DNA of 64,000 bases from Nostoc sp. NMS9 (GTDB lineage: Bacteria > Cyanobacteriota > Cyanobacteriia > Cyanobacteriales > Nostocaceae). The translations under genes and the position numbers were made by a program. Within the stretch, counting starts at the first letter, position 1; the number at the start of each line of letters is the position of its first letter. Positions 34,207-43,105 of this stretch are shown in pieces. The DNA lies in the NCBI RefSeq assembly GCF_017114995.1, contig NZ_JABXKL010000015.1, positions 159,090 to 223,089 on the forward strand, written 5' to 3'. The notes beneath the pieces were generated by a model, which was given only the letters and a program-made list of their open reading frames with translations, made no database searches and had not been told where the DNA came from.

Positions 34207-35865
34207 TTACTGCCATACAAACACTTTGGCTTCGTATGGGCCCAAGTCAGTTATAATGCCATCGTCACCAGCTTCGACATCATAATTGCCTATCCACTCG
34301 TGCCATGTCCCAGCGCTAGGAAAGTTAGGAACATGATAGTCAGCTAGGAAGTTTTCTGAGAAATTTGCAATTACGACTACACGAGAACCTTCATCATTCC
34401 AACGAGTATAAGCTAATACTTTTGCCTCTGCATTTTCGTGGATAAAATCAATATTTTCCGTGTAGAGAGCATGATTACTTTTACGCAGGTTGGTTAAGCC
34501 TTTGTATGAATCAAATAAACTACGATTTAAATCATTCCCTAACAGCGTCCAATCGATTTTGGATGATTCAGGTTGTTTAGGTTTATACTCGCCAAATTCT
34601 TCTCCCATCCAAATCAAAGGCACACCAACAGCAGTCATTAAGATGGCTACTCCTAATTTAGCCCGCCGAAAGGCCTCTTCGTCAAAAATCTCACGGTTCC
34701 CCAGTTCAACCATGACATGATTATGGTCGTGGTTGGTGAGGTAATTTACTACATTGGTGGCACCCAAAAAGCCTTGGCGCTTGCAGTCAATGACATCTTT
34801 TAAACGCTCTAAATCAAATGTATCACCGCAAATATGTTCTAGAATGCAGTGATAAAAACTATCATGCCAGCAACCATCCATTGGCCCATCTACATTGGTA
34901 ATGCTGGTAGTTTCAGGAATGTGTTCGGCAACATTGTAAAAAGGCTTCATGCTAGCAGTTTTTTTGGCTTCCTGAACAATCCAGTGCATAAAGTCGTAGT
35001 TAGCAATTTGCCGCGCTGCATCATAGCGAATACCATCAAGATGATATTCTCCAATCCAATAACGAATTGTCTCACCAATAAATTTCCAGGCTGGCTTAAT
35101 ATCTAATTTTTCGTCATAATGTTCGTAATTAAACTCAGGCCCCCAATTATTATCAGGGTCACGAGGTTCGTGATGATACCAATAATCGTGGTCAATTTGT
35201 GTTAAGGGAGCAGATGCTTCTGAGTGGTTATAAATTCCGTCAAGAATTACACGAATGCCTTTGCCATGACACTCATCAATCAATTTTTTCAATTCAGCGG
35301 TAGAACCATAACTTGATTCTGTTGCAAAGAAGTGGCGCGGATTATAACCCCAGCTATAATCACCAGGATATTCTTTAAGTGGCATCAACTCAATAGCATT
35401 AATTCCTAGTTCACACAAATAGTCTAACTTTTCAATGACGTGTTTGTATTTACCTCGTGCATAAGGATCGTCCTCGCCACCAGAAAAGTCACCGACGTGC
35501 AATTCATAAATTACCAATTCGTGGTCAGCAGGTAAAGGTTTATCATCATGTTGCCAAACATAAGTATCAGTAATCCTTTTCCCATCTTTGATCCGGATAA
35601 CACCATCGTCTTTTCCACTTTGTTCATCTATATCAGTTGCATAAGGATCTGTAACATCAACCCATTGTTCTGGTTCAAAAAACCATGAATTTGACTGAAT
35701 GCGGAATTTATATTTATAAACGCCATCTTCTAGTTCAACACTTGTGCGGAAATAACCATCATCACCTCTTTTCATTGGAATTTCTTGCCAATCAGAAAAA
35801 GAACCAATTAATGCGGCTCCTTTGTTGTAAGGTGCAAATAAATTAAATTCAATTGGCTTTGCCAT
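34207..35865 (-). CDS. GH13 alpha-amylase-family enzyme with N-terminal CBM48-like domain
   Basis: A 552-residue glucan-active enzyme. Residues 1-95 resemble a CBM48/isoamylase N-domain (FNLFAPYNKGAALIGSFSDW). The TIM barrel follows: ELHVGDF, then VILDGIYNHS (region I), GIRYDAAR with the nucleophile Asp at about 279, NVAEH with the acid-base Glu at about 313, and TNHDH with the third Asp at about 379. It ends with a beta domain (VVVIANFSENF). It probably cleaves or transfers alpha-glucosidic bonds in glycogen or maltodextrin, like GlgX, TreZ or an amylase. The exact reaction is unclear. No secretion signal, so it is probably cytoplasmic. Confidence 0.9.
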   Translation of the reverse strand: MAKPIEFNLFAPYNKGAALIGSFSDWQEIPMKRGDDGYFRTSVELEDGVYKYKFRIQSNSWFFEPEQWVDVTDPYATDIDEQSGKDDGVIRIKDGKRITDTYVWQHDDKPLPADHELVIYELHVGDFSGGEDDPYARGKYKHVIEKLDYLCELGINAIELMPLKEYPGDYSWGYNPRHFFATESSYGSTAELKKLIDECHGKGIRVILDGIYNHSEASAPLTQIDHDYWYHHEPRDPDNNWGPEFNYEHYDEKLDIKPAWKFIGETIRYWIGEYHLDGIRYDAARQIANYDFMHWIVQEAKKTASMKPFYNVAEHIPETTSITNVDGPMDGCWHDSFYHCILEHICGDTFDLERLKDVIDCKRQGFLGATNVVNYLTNHDHNHVMVELGNREIFDEEAFRRAKLGVAILMTAVGVPLIWMGEEFGEYKPKQPESSKIDWTLLGNDLNRSLFDSYKGLTNLRKSNHALYTENIDFIHENAEAKVLAYTRWNDEGSRVVVIANFSENFLADYHVPNFPSAGTWHEWIGNYDVEAGDDGIITDLGPYEAKVFVWQ

Positions 35866-36172
35866 AGAAGTGTTTGTAATATCAAGGGTTGATAGAAATA
35901 TTCTCTGATGCTCAATTGAATTTGAAAATAGCTCTAGAGAAATAATTAGATCGCGAGTGCTTCTATCTTCAGGAATAATTTATGAATCGTTTATAAAACT
36001 TAACCGTATTTTTTTGATTTTTGGCTGTTTATAGTATTTGTTTATTAACTAAAATACGGATTTACTATCCTGCAAAGATTGTCTATAAAAACTAATCTTT
36101 TTTAAAATATTGCATATAACTGCAAAAAATATTAAATAAAACAACAGTTTTTCTAATGTTCAAATACAGTAC
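35866..36172. other. AT-rich region upstream of the GH13 gene
   Basis: No gene seen. Very AT-rich, with no repeat array. It must hold the GH13 promoter on the minus strand. Confidence 0.4.
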
Positions 36173-36208
36173 ATTTTTGGTAAAAAACATACTATTTTTA
36201 CCAAAAAT
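36173..36208 (-). terminator. AT-rich hairpin after the DUF1823 gene
   Basis: Perfect 14-base inverted repeat: ATTTTTGGTAAAAA (36173-36186) and TTTTTACCAAAAAT (36195-36208), with an 8-base loop. It starts 11 bases after the stop of the minus-strand gene. The stem is weak, but the position and A/T runs suit a terminator in either direction. Confidence 0.55.
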
Positions 36209-36219
36209 ATACAGCAAAA

Positions 36220-36597
36220 TTACTCTTTTTTGTTATTAGCTTGTTGCAGATAACTTAATAACCAATTCGCTGCTGTCGCCCTGCGAGTTTGCCGAGGACC
36301 AAATTCACCAATTTTGTAACCTTTGAAACCCAGCTTTTCTTTTAGCATTTGTTTATTTTCAGCAGGAATGGAACGAGTCAATTTGACAGTTGCGGGGCGA
36401 GATTCAATGAAATCTGGTGGTTGTGGGTACTCATTATGCCACTCTGGTGCAACTTGGTTAGTGTCCCATTGTGCAATTGAGGAGTCATAGCGATAACCTA
36501 AATAATGCCATAGCAACTGGTTGACTGTGGCATCATCAAGTTTATCGTCAAGAATTGCCCAAATTGTTTCTGTATTAAGTGGTGGCAAGTTAGACAT
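36220..36597 (-). CDS. DUF1823-family conserved cyanobacterial protein
   Basis: 125 residues from ATG 36597 (an ATG two codons earlier, at 36603, is also possible). The opening PLNTETIWAILDDKLDDATVNQLLWHYLGYRYD matches what I recall of DUF1823, a family of cyanobacteria and plastid-bearing plants with unknown function. The C-terminus (GFKGYKIGEFGPRQTRRATAANWLLSYL) is basic and helical. No signal peptide, membrane segment or catalytic motif. Monocistronic. The family call is from memory. Confidence 0.75.
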   Translation of the reverse strand: MSNLPPLNTETIWAILDDKLDDATVNQLLWHYLGYRYDSSIAQWDTNQVAPEWHNEYPQPPDFIESRPATVKLTRSIPAENKQMLKEKLGFKGYKIGEFGPRQTRRATAANWLLSYLQQANNKKE

Positions 36598-36837
36598 AAA
36601 CAATTCAAAATTCCAAGTGGAAAAACTGGCTACTGATTAAATTACAGCAGTTTTCAGGTATTTAGACTAGGACTTAGATGGGGAGTAGGGTAGTTCAATT
36701 ACTTGAAAAGCGCTAGAAATGCACAAAAACTAGTAGGTATTAAGAAAGACCGGAATTAATTTCGCTAGCTGGAGTTAAAAACAGATTGTGTATACACAAA
36801 CTAGGTAGACTGGAAATCGTAAAGATTAGACTAGTCT

Positions 36838-37140
36838 ATGCAGAATTCCACAGCACTGCCAAAGATTATCCGCGCCCATGTATTCATTTCTGGCCGAGTC
36901 CAAGGAGTAGGTTATCGCTATTCCACTGTGGATACAGCTAGGCAATTGGGATTAACCGGTTGGGTGCGGAATCTCCCCGATAATCGAGTAGAGGCAGTTT
37001 TTGAAGGGGCGCGAGAGGTTGTAGATGACATGGTTCGCTGGTGTCACTCTGGGCCACCTGCTGCTGTGGTTAAAGATGTTGTGGTTGAATATGAGGAACC
37101 GGAAGGGTTGCGAGGATTTGAAGTTAAGCGAGTTGAGTAG
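36838..37140 (+). CDS. acyP: Acylphosphatase
   Basis: A 100-residue enzyme that hydrolyses carboxyl-phosphate bonds of acyl phosphates. The alpha/beta sandwich fold is fully recognisable: the phosphate loop with catalytic Arg in GRVQGVGYR (about residues 18-26), the catalytic Asn in GWVRNLPDN (about 41-49), and EAVFEGA. The C-terminal FEVKRVE strand is standard. It is followed by a strong hairpin at 37152. Size and motif leave little doubt, but the physiological substrate of AcyP is not known in general. Confidence 0.95.
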   Translation: MQNSTALPKIIRAHVFISGRVQGVGYRYSTVDTARQLGLTGWVRNLPDNRVEAVFEGAREVVDDMVRWCHSGPPAAVVKDVVVEYEEPEGLRGFEVKRVE

Positions 37141-37151
37141 GGAGTTAACAA

Positions 37152-37184
37152 GGGCACAGGAAAGAAAAACTATCCCCTGTGCCC
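37152..37184 (+). terminator. Hairpin after acyP
   Basis: GGGCACAGG (37152-37160) and CCTGTGCCC (37176-37184) form a perfect 9-base stem 11 bases after the acyP stop. It lacks a T-tract, so termination strength is uncertain. Confidence 0.6.
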
Positions 37185-37332
37185 AATAAACTATGCTGAA
37201 GTGACCTGTATACTCGTGGGTTTTTCCTGTTCATCCCTTGAAGCAGTTTACCGCCTGTGAAAAATTTTGATTACAATGCAGATGTCCACTAGGCGGCGTG
37301 CTGTCTATCCACGTAAATCCAGAAGATACTCA

Positions 37333-38394
37333 ATGAGTAATCAATTAAAAGACTACAATCCCAGCGGCGTAGGTGAAATAAATGGCAACCTCTTAGGTTT
37401 GCCCTGCGATTATGAGTCTGCAAACTTGATTGTCTTTGGTGTGCCGTGGGAAGTCACTGTTTCCTATGGTGCTGGCACTGCTAATGGCCCACAGCGAATT
37501 CTAGATGCTTCGACTCAACTAGATTTGTTTGATTTCGATCACCCTGATGGTTGGAAGCAGGGAATTTTTATGGAAGAAATTCCCCAAGATATTTTAGAGA
37601 AGAACACATACTACCGCGCTTTGGCAGCAAAAATTATCGGGCGATTAGCCCAAGGTAAACAACTTTCAGATACACCTGATTTAACATCTGTCCTCACAGA
37701 AATTAATCAGGCTGGTCAACAGGTTAATCAATGGCTGTTTGAAAATTGTCAGGCAGCAATTAATAATGGTAAACGAGTTGCAGTTCTAGGTGGAGATCAC
37801 AGTTCGCCTTTAGGTTATTTCCAAGCATTAGCAGCTAAATACCCAAACTATGGCATTTTGCACATTGATGCCCACGCAGATTTACGCGATGCTTATGAGG
37901 GATTTGAGTTTTCCCATGCGTCGATTATGTTTAATGCGATGAAAATACCGCAAATTTCTAAGTTAGTACAGGTAGGTTTGCGTGATATTAGTCATGATGA
38001 AGTGCAAATGATTGACCAATCTGATAGTCGCATTATTGCTTACTACGACCCAGCTATTAAGCAAAAGCTTTACTCTGGCACAACTTGGATTGATTTATGC
38101 CGAGAAATTATCAGTCATTTACCTGAGTATGTTTATATTAGCTTTGATGTAGATGGTTTAGATCCAAAACTCTGTCCGAGTACGGGTACTCCTGTTCCAG
38201 GTGGGTTGGAATTAGAGCAAACTTTTTGTCTGTTCCGAGAATTGGTCAATAGTGGGAGAAAAATTATTGGCTTTGATATTTGCGAAGTCGGTGATGCGGA
38301 GTGGGATGGTAATGTTGGAGCGCGAGTAGTTTACAAGCTGGCAAATTTGATGGATTTATCAAACAGAATTCAGGAGTCATATCTGTCCGGTTAA
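37333..38394 (+). CDS. speB: Arginase-fold ureohydrolase (agmatinase or guanidine hydrolase-like)
   Basis: 353 residues from ATG 37333; the in-frame extension to 37267 has a long basic stretch unlike the family. The binuclear metal ligands are all present: His in AVLGGDHSSP, the DAHAD cluster in LHIDAHADLRDAYE, and the two Asp in YISFDVDGLDP. It should hydrolyse a guanidino compound to urea, with manganese or nickel. Agmatinase (agmatine to putrescine) is the classical call. A cyanobacterial branch (Sll1077-like) acts on free guanidine, and I cannot decide from this sequence. The deoxyhypusine-synthase-like gene at 45108, a polyamine gene, favours agmatine. speB is therefore provisional. Confidence 0.8.
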   Translation: MSNQLKDYNPSGVGEINGNLLGLPCDYESANLIVFGVPWEVTVSYGAGTANGPQRILDASTQLDLFDFDHPDGWKQGIFMEEIPQDILEKNTYYRALAAKIIGRLAQGKQLSDTPDLTSVLTEINQAGQQVNQWLFENCQAAINNGKRVAVLGGDHSSPLGYFQALAAKYPNYGILHIDAHADLRDAYEGFEFSHASIMFNAMKIPQISKLVQVGLRDISHDEVQMIDQSDSRIIAYYDPAIKQKLYSGTTWIDLCREIISHLPEYVYISFDVDGLDPKLCPSTGTPVPGGLELEQTFCLFRELVNSGRKIIGFDICEVGDAEWDGNVGARVVYKLANLMDLSNRIQESYLSG

Positions 38395-38425
38395 CGTTAA
38401 TTTTAATGTCTCTCACTAGGCTAAT

Positions 38426-38440
38426 ATCCTAAAATAGGAT
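38426..38440. promoter_or_regulatory. Candidate controller operator upstream of the methyltransferase gene
   Basis: ATCCTAAAATAGGAT, an inverted repeat (TATCCT-N5-AGGATA), lies 41 bases before the methyltransferase ATG. It matches 40770-40784, upstream of the controller gene, at 13 of 15 positions. A shared palindrome before both transcription units of a restriction-modification system fits binding by the controller protein. Inference from sequence only. Confidence 0.65.
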
Positions 38441-38480
38441 AAATTTGCATACATCACGATTTGAAGAGCTGGAAGAATCA

Positions 38481-39569
38481 ATGAGCCGACCTGATCCAGA
38501 AGCTAGTTCTACAGTAACCTTGAAAAGTAAAGCTACCAGTACAGTTGGTCGCGGAAAGGTCGTTAGCCTAAACACCAAACTTAACTTTTCCGAATGGAGA
38601 GATGAATACGTTGCTTTATTTCTAGGTAATAGCCTTGAACATTATAAAGATTGGGAGCAGCCTACTGTAATCGTTTCAGATGGTGCTTATGGTATTCTTG
38701 GTTTTGAAGGAGACACATCCGATCATATTGATTTGCCCAGTTGGTATCAGCCTCATATTGAGGAGTGGTCAAAAGCAGCAATGCCATCCACAACACTCTG
38801 GTTTTGGAACTCAGAAATTGGCTGGGCTGTGGTACATCCAATTTTAGAAAAGTATGGTTGGCGGTATATTAACTGCAATGTTTGGAATAAGGGCAAAGGT
38901 CACATTGCAGGGAATGTTAACACAGAAAAAATTCGCAGATTTCCGGTGGTTACAGAAGTTTGTGTTCAATATGTAAAAGAAGTTAGAATTAACGAACTTA
39001 TCTTAAAAGCCTGGTTACTGAAAGAATGGAAACGGTCTAGATTACCGTTGCGACGAGCAAACGATGCGTGTGGAGTGGTGGATGCCGCCACTAGGAAATA
39101 TTTTGATCAAGGACATTTATGGTACTTTCCACCTCCAGAGATGTTTGAAAGGCTAGTCAATTATGCAAATGAGCATGGTAGCGCTGAAAGAAAACCTTAT
39201 TTTTCTTTAGATGGCAATCAACCCTTAACAGGGCAAGAATGGAGTAAAATGCGGTCAAAGTTTAGATGTCCTCATGGTTTTACCAATGTATGGGAACGCC
39301 CAGCTCTACGAGGTGATGAAAGAGTTAAAACAACCTCTGGGAAGGCGTTGCATCTTAACCAGAAGCCTCTCGATTTGATGAACATAATTATTGAATCATC
39401 AAGTGATGAATATGATGTAGTTTGGGAACCTTTTGGTGGACTGTTTAGTGCTTCTTTAGGCGCCCGGAAACTTAGCCGCAAAGCCTACTCTTGTGAAATT
39501 GATCCAGATTATTTCTATTATGGAGTCCAGCGATTTAATCAAGAAGTTCATCAATGCTCTCTTCTCTGA
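38481..39569 (+). CDS. Type II DNA methyltransferase (N4-cytosine or N6-adenine, beta-class order)
   Basis: 362 residues from ATG 38481, chosen because GGAAGA lies upstream; a TTG at 38445 adds 12 residues. The catalytic-type motif VSDGAYG (about residues 65-71) comes first, in place of the usual DPPY/SPPY. The AdoMet-binding motif WEPFGGLFSASLGARK (about 315) is at the C-terminus; this IV-then-I order defines beta-class enzymes. The segment between is the likely target-recognition region. It is convergent with the endonuclease gene and overlaps its 3' end by 35 bases. It should protect the site cut by that nuclease. Which base is methylated cannot be read. Confidence 0.85.
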   Translation: MSRPDPEASSTVTLKSKATSTVGRGKVVSLNTKLNFSEWRDEYVALFLGNSLEHYKDWEQPTVIVSDGAYGILGFEGDTSDHIDLPSWYQPHIEEWSKAAMPSTTLWFWNSEIGWAVVHPILEKYGWRYINCNVWNKGKGHIAGNVNTEKIRRFPVVTEVCVQYVKEVRINELILKAWLLKEWKRSRLPLRRANDACGVVDAATRKYFDQGHLWYFPPPEMFERLVNYANEHGSAERKPYFSLDGNQPLTGQEWSKMRSKFRCPHGFTNVWERPALRGDERVKTTSGKALHLNQKPLDLMNIIIESSSDEYDVVWEPFGGLFSASLGARKLSRKAYSCEIDPDYFYYGVQRFNQEVHQCSLL

Positions 39570-40452
39570 TCTCTAAATACTCCTGTAGTGATTTTGTTAT
39601 AGTGTCTTCTCGGCGGCTTGATAGAATCCTGTTCCATTGCCCAACTGTCATGCCAGAAACTTCAACGTTATAAACACGTTTCTTAAATTTCTCAATGCCG
39701 GGATGCACAATTCTGTCTATCTTCGCAAAGTTAGTGTCTAGCCTGTATTTATATCTTATTAATAACTCCCGTAGAAGGTGCTGATATTCCCTAGTTGGCT
39801 TGTAAATCTTAGCTTCAGCCCCCCACGAGTCAACCATTTTCTGAGCCTCTAAAAACTCAGTGGCAGAACCTTGAAACTTATAGCCACTGGTGTTCGTTTG
39901 CTGTAGGTTTGCTGTCCTTTGAGTTGTATCTTCTGGCTCTAAAACAAGATAGTCTGGCGGATTATGGTAATGAGTGTCTCTAGCTAGAGCTACTGACAAG
40001 CCAGATACAACGCACACATCTAAAATACGAGGTTTTCCGTAAATAATTTTCTCAGGTAGCCATGCCAACATCGCAACGTGAGTTTGATCAAACTGAAAGT
40101 GATTCTGGCTATCTTTGAATCGCGCTGTTATCTCTGTTGCCAATGGAAACCATGCTTTAATCTCTAATCCTGGTGTTGGTTGAACGTTTCCCACAAAGAT
40201 AGCGTCAGGGAATCCAGGATCTTGCCTCTGCCATGTTCCAAATTCAGCAAAATCATCCTGCTTATTTAAGAACTCAACAGTGTTAAATTCGATTAGATTT
40301 CCAAGTAATGGTGAAAGCTTCGAGATCACTTTAGCTAAATTGACTGCTGCATTCACTGTCACGGGTTTAGATATGTCTAAAACATCAAATGTATGCCCCG
40401 ATAAATTAGCTAAATACTGAGATGCGAGTCTGATTACATCTTGTGTGTTCAT
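39535..40452 (-). CDS. Type II restriction endonuclease, PD-(D/E)XK-like
   Basis: 305 residues. Residues 82-99 contain a nuclease core: PD (82-83) followed fourteen residues later by EIK (97-99) on the next strand, with Glu60 upstream as a possible extra ligand. The rest matches no family I can name. It is the partner of the methyltransferase because the genes converge and overlap, and because a controller-type regulator starts the same minus-strand unit, overlapping its start by 4 bases (40449-40452). Recognition sequence unknown. The surrounding base composition is not obviously foreign. Confidence 0.75.
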   Translation of the reverse strand: MNTQDVIRLASQYLANLSGHTFDVLDISKPVTVNAAVNLAKVISKLSPLLGNLIEFNTVEFLNKQDDFAEFGTWQRQDPGFPDAIFVGNVQPTPGLEIKAWFPLATEITARFKDSQNHFQFDQTHVAMLAWLPEKIIYGKPRILDVCVVSGLSVALARDTHYHNPPDYLVLEPEDTTQRTANLQQTNTSGYKFQGSATEFLEAQKMVDSWGAEAKIYKPTREYQHLLRELLIRYKYRLDTNFAKIDRIVHPGIEKFKKRVYNVEVSGMTVGQWNRILSSRREDTITKSLQEYLEIREESIDELLD

Positions 40453-40712
40453 AATTTTTCTTCACAAGATGTTTCAGATATTTGTTGTTCAACCTTCCTA
40501 AGAATGGCACAAGGGTCTACGCCAATTACGTGAGTAACTATGATAAACTCGACGACATCCAAGCGTCGCTCACCATTCTCATATTTAGCAACAAAAGATT
40601 GCGGTTTTTGAAGAGATTTAGCAAGAGATTCCTGAGTAAGTTGTGCTTCCTTGCGAGCCGCAATCATACAGCGCCGGAATATATCATACTCATGGTTGGA
40701 GATAGATTTCAT
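40449..40712 (-). CDS. XRE-family helix-turn-helix controller protein of the restriction system
   Basis: 87 residues with one helix-turn-helix of the HTH_3/Cro-CI type (LTQESLAKSLQKPQSFVAKYENGERRLDVVEF, about residues 25-57). Length and position fit the C proteins that time expression of type II endonucleases. The stop overlaps the start of the endonuclease gene by 4 bases (ATGA-type coupling), so the two are cotranslated. The candidate operator at 40765-40784 is 53-72 bases upstream of its start and resembles one before the methyltransferase. Its role as controller is inferred from this arrangement. Confidence 0.85.
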   Translation of the reverse strand: MKSISNHEYDIFRRCMIAARKEAQLTQESLAKSLQKPQSFVAKYENGERRLDVVEFIIVTHVIGVDPCAILRKVEQQISETSCEEKL

Positions 40713-40764
40713 CGGGCTTTGGCTTTAGCACTAGGTGTATGTCAAGTACAATAAACCTATTTTC

Positions 40765-40784
40765 GGATAATCCCAAAACAGGAT
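40765..40784. promoter_or_regulatory. Candidate controller operator upstream of the controller gene
   Basis: GGATAATCC (40765-40773, a near-perfect palindrome) overlaps ATCCCAAAACAGGAT (40770-40784), giving two GGATAA half-sites 16 bases apart. The second part matches the site at 38426-38440 at 13 of 15 positions. Tandem half-sites before a C gene suit autoregulation. Inference from sequence only. Confidence 0.6.
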
Positions 40785-41117
40785 AACAGATGCGTTGGCT
40801 AAAGAAGAAATCTCACCTCTAAGTATGAGCATGATTTTTAAACTATACGGTTTAGTTTGCCTTTGGTGTCAGCAAGGCTATATCTACGCTTAATAGGAAT
40901 TTGGGTTCATTGCAATGATACAGCTTTATTTGAGCGTTTTGATTGAGTGGATTTTTCTCAGAATTTGTATAAGGAACAAACAAACAGTATATTAGCGTCT
41001 GTCTTTATATCTCTTTGACAACATAGAGACTAAACTAATTCCAACTAATAAAGTTCTAGAATTATATACTTTTTTGTCTATTCGTGGCTGGATACTATTT
41101 CTTTGTTTTATTTTACT
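40785..41117. other. Non-coding stretch before the duplicated-domain exported protein
   Basis: AT-rich with no gene, array or strong hairpin seen. It should hold the promoter of the gene at 41118. Confidence 0.4.
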
Positions 41118-42263
41118 ATGAAAATTATGCTGAAAAACTACTTTAACACCAATCAAGCGCGAATTTTCACTGCTTTGATTTTGACTGGTATTTTGTCTGT
41201 TGGTAGCGGTTTAACACTTGTCAAAGGTGCGACGGGCGCTTCTGCGAATTTATCTCTAGAAACAAGCAATGAAGTTCTTAAAGACAATATTAAACCAAAC
41301 CGCTTGCCACGTCCAGTAGCTAATGCAGTATTGCGAGATTTAGCCCGCAGGCAGGGAATTTTTACTAGACAACTGCAAATTATTGACTACAATCAACAGA
41401 CTTGGCGCAATGGTTGCTTGGAACTGCCTCAAGCTGATGAATTCTGCACCCAAGCCTTAGTTCCTGGTTGGCGGATTGTGGTATCTAATAGCAAAGAAAA
41501 TTGGGTTTATCATACCAATAACAATGGGCGATCGCTACGTTTGGCTTCGGCAAACACTCCCTCAGAAAATCTGCCAGATCAATTACCTATATCTGTAAAA
41601 AATGCGGTTTTACAAGCCGCATCTAGACGTTTGCAACAGCCAATTTCTCAGTTAACCATTATTGAGGCTCAACAGCAAACCTGGAGAGATAGCTGTTTAG
41701 AATTAGCTAATGCTGATGAATTCTGTACCCAAGCTTTGGTATCAGGCTGGCGGGTGGTTGTCGGTGCAGTTGACCAAACCTTGGTTTATCATACCAATCA
41801 AACAGGTTCTGCACTCAGGCTGAATCAAAAGGCTAACGAAACTACACTGGAGCCTGTGCAAATTCCAGCTAGTGAGTTACCACCACCGTTAGATCGAGAT
41901 ATAATATTTCGCCAAATCTCCAGTGGGGGTTTTGCTGGCAGAACCGATGAGACTGTTTTACTCAAAGATGGGAGACTGATTCGCGTGCGGATTGGTGATG
42001 CTAATGATTCTGAACGTAGTGTTCGCCGTGTTTCTGTGCAACAGGTACAACAATTTGTGCGATCGCTAAAACGTTCTCAGTTTAGTAAATTTCGGAATTT
42101 GAGTTACCCAGCCCCCAGTGGTGCTGCTGATTATATCACCTACACCCTCACCAGTCAAGAAGGTACGGTTCAGTACAATGATATTTCTCAAAATAACCTG
42201 CCAAAGAATTTACAGACAGCAGTCAAAGCTTGGAATCAAATAGTAGCCAGCGCACAATCATAA
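41118..42263 (+). CDS. Exported protein with two tandem cysteine-bearing repeats, function unknown
   Basis: 381 residues from ATG 41118 (ATG 41127 also possible). The hydrophobic segment near residues 15-35 looks like a signal peptide. Two repeats of about 80 residues follow (about 65-140 and 150-230). Each has the pattern NAVL, then LARRQ or ASRRL, then QQTWR-CLEL-ADEFCTQALV-GWR-VV and VYHTN. Each repeat has two cysteines, which could form disulfides in the periplasm. The C-terminal 120 residues are different (FRQISSGGFAGRTDETVLL, LTSQEGTVQYND). I recall similar proteins in cyanobacteria but no function. A strong hairpin ends the unit. Confidence 0.7.
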   Translation: MKIMLKNYFNTNQARIFTALILTGILSVGSGLTLVKGATGASANLSLETSNEVLKDNIKPNRLPRPVANAVLRDLARRQGIFTRQLQIIDYNQQTWRNGCLELPQADEFCTQALVPGWRIVVSNSKENWVYHTNNNGRSLRLASANTPSENLPDQLPISVKNAVLQAASRRLQQPISQLTIIEAQQQTWRDSCLELANADEFCTQALVSGWRVVVGAVDQTLVYHTNQTGSALRLNQKANETTLEPVQIPASELPPPLDRDIIFRQISSGGFAGRTDETVLLKDGRLIRVRIGDANDSERSVRRVSVQQVQQFVRSLKRSQFSKFRNLSYPAPSGAADYITYTLTSQEGTVQYNDISQNNLPKNLQTAVKAWNQIVASAQS

Positions 42264-42287
42264 ACTTCATTGATGGAATTGAAGAAC

Positions 42288-42329
42288 AAGAGAGTGGCGG
42301 GAACCTAGTTACAGACTCGCCACTCTCTT
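42288..42329 (+). terminator. Strong hairpin after the duplicated-domain protein gene
   Basis: AAGAGAGTGGCG (42288-42299) and CGCCACTCTCTT (42318-42329) form a perfect 12-base stem 25 bases after the stop, with an 18-base loop. T residues follow only weakly. Confidence 0.65.
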
Positions 42330-43105
42330 ATAAAGTAACGGGTTTCAAATTTCTCAGATGCTGGCGATGTCTACGACGGGCTACGCCTACGCACTATCTT
42401 GAAAAATCAACTTTCAAGATAGCGAAACTAATGAAAGGTGTTTTCAGCAATATGTTAGTTGCAATACTAATCTAACTCACCGTTTTGTAAAATACCAGAT
42501 AGGATTAAAATTAAATATGAAGGCAACTATTAAGTATCATCTGCTCAAACATCAATATTATATTAAATTGTCAATCCTCCAAAAGAAGTATATTAAAAAT
42601 ATTAATCAAGCTTATTTAGTTTAAATTGATGGGTAAGCAAGTTTGTAGTAAGGACTAAAGTGTTTATTATCAAACCTCTTGCACTAGCTTAGACATTGCA
42701 CTAGTACAGCACAACGGAAATCTAGCTACTATCTCAATTAACTAGATAAGTTGCTCTGAACAACTTGTTAAAGGTAGGCAAACTTCCGCCACAGCGAACT
42801 AGTCGTTTTTGCTCAACTATACTCGATTGATGTGAAATAATAGCACACTTAATCAAGTAATATAAACTTAGTAAAAAACTGAGTAATAGTAACTTATATA
42901 AATTTTGGAAAAACAGGCTTGTATATTAATCAAACATTTGAAATAATAGCTAAAATAATCCTTATTAGTACTGAAATTATTAATTATAAATTATGATTAC
43001 TGAGTTATTAGTTATCACTATGATAGCGCCATCTAGCAAAAATTAGCACAACAACCCAAAAAAACGAATCTGCTATCAAGTACTTTAATCTCATACAGAA
43101 ATTAC
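42330..43105. other. Long AT-rich non-coding region before the cyclase gene
   Basis: No gene supported. A CTACGACGGGCTACGCCTACGC dispersed repeat lies at 42371-42392. At 42639-42660 is a copy of the AAGTTTGTAGTAAGGACTAAAG element also found, in variant form, at 60594. The remainder is AT-rich and should contain the promoter of the next gene. Confidence 0.4.

Noticed and set aside
42230..42475. Plus-strand frame of 81 codons
   Set aside because: It overlaps the upstream gene's end, its terminator hairpin and a dispersed repeat.
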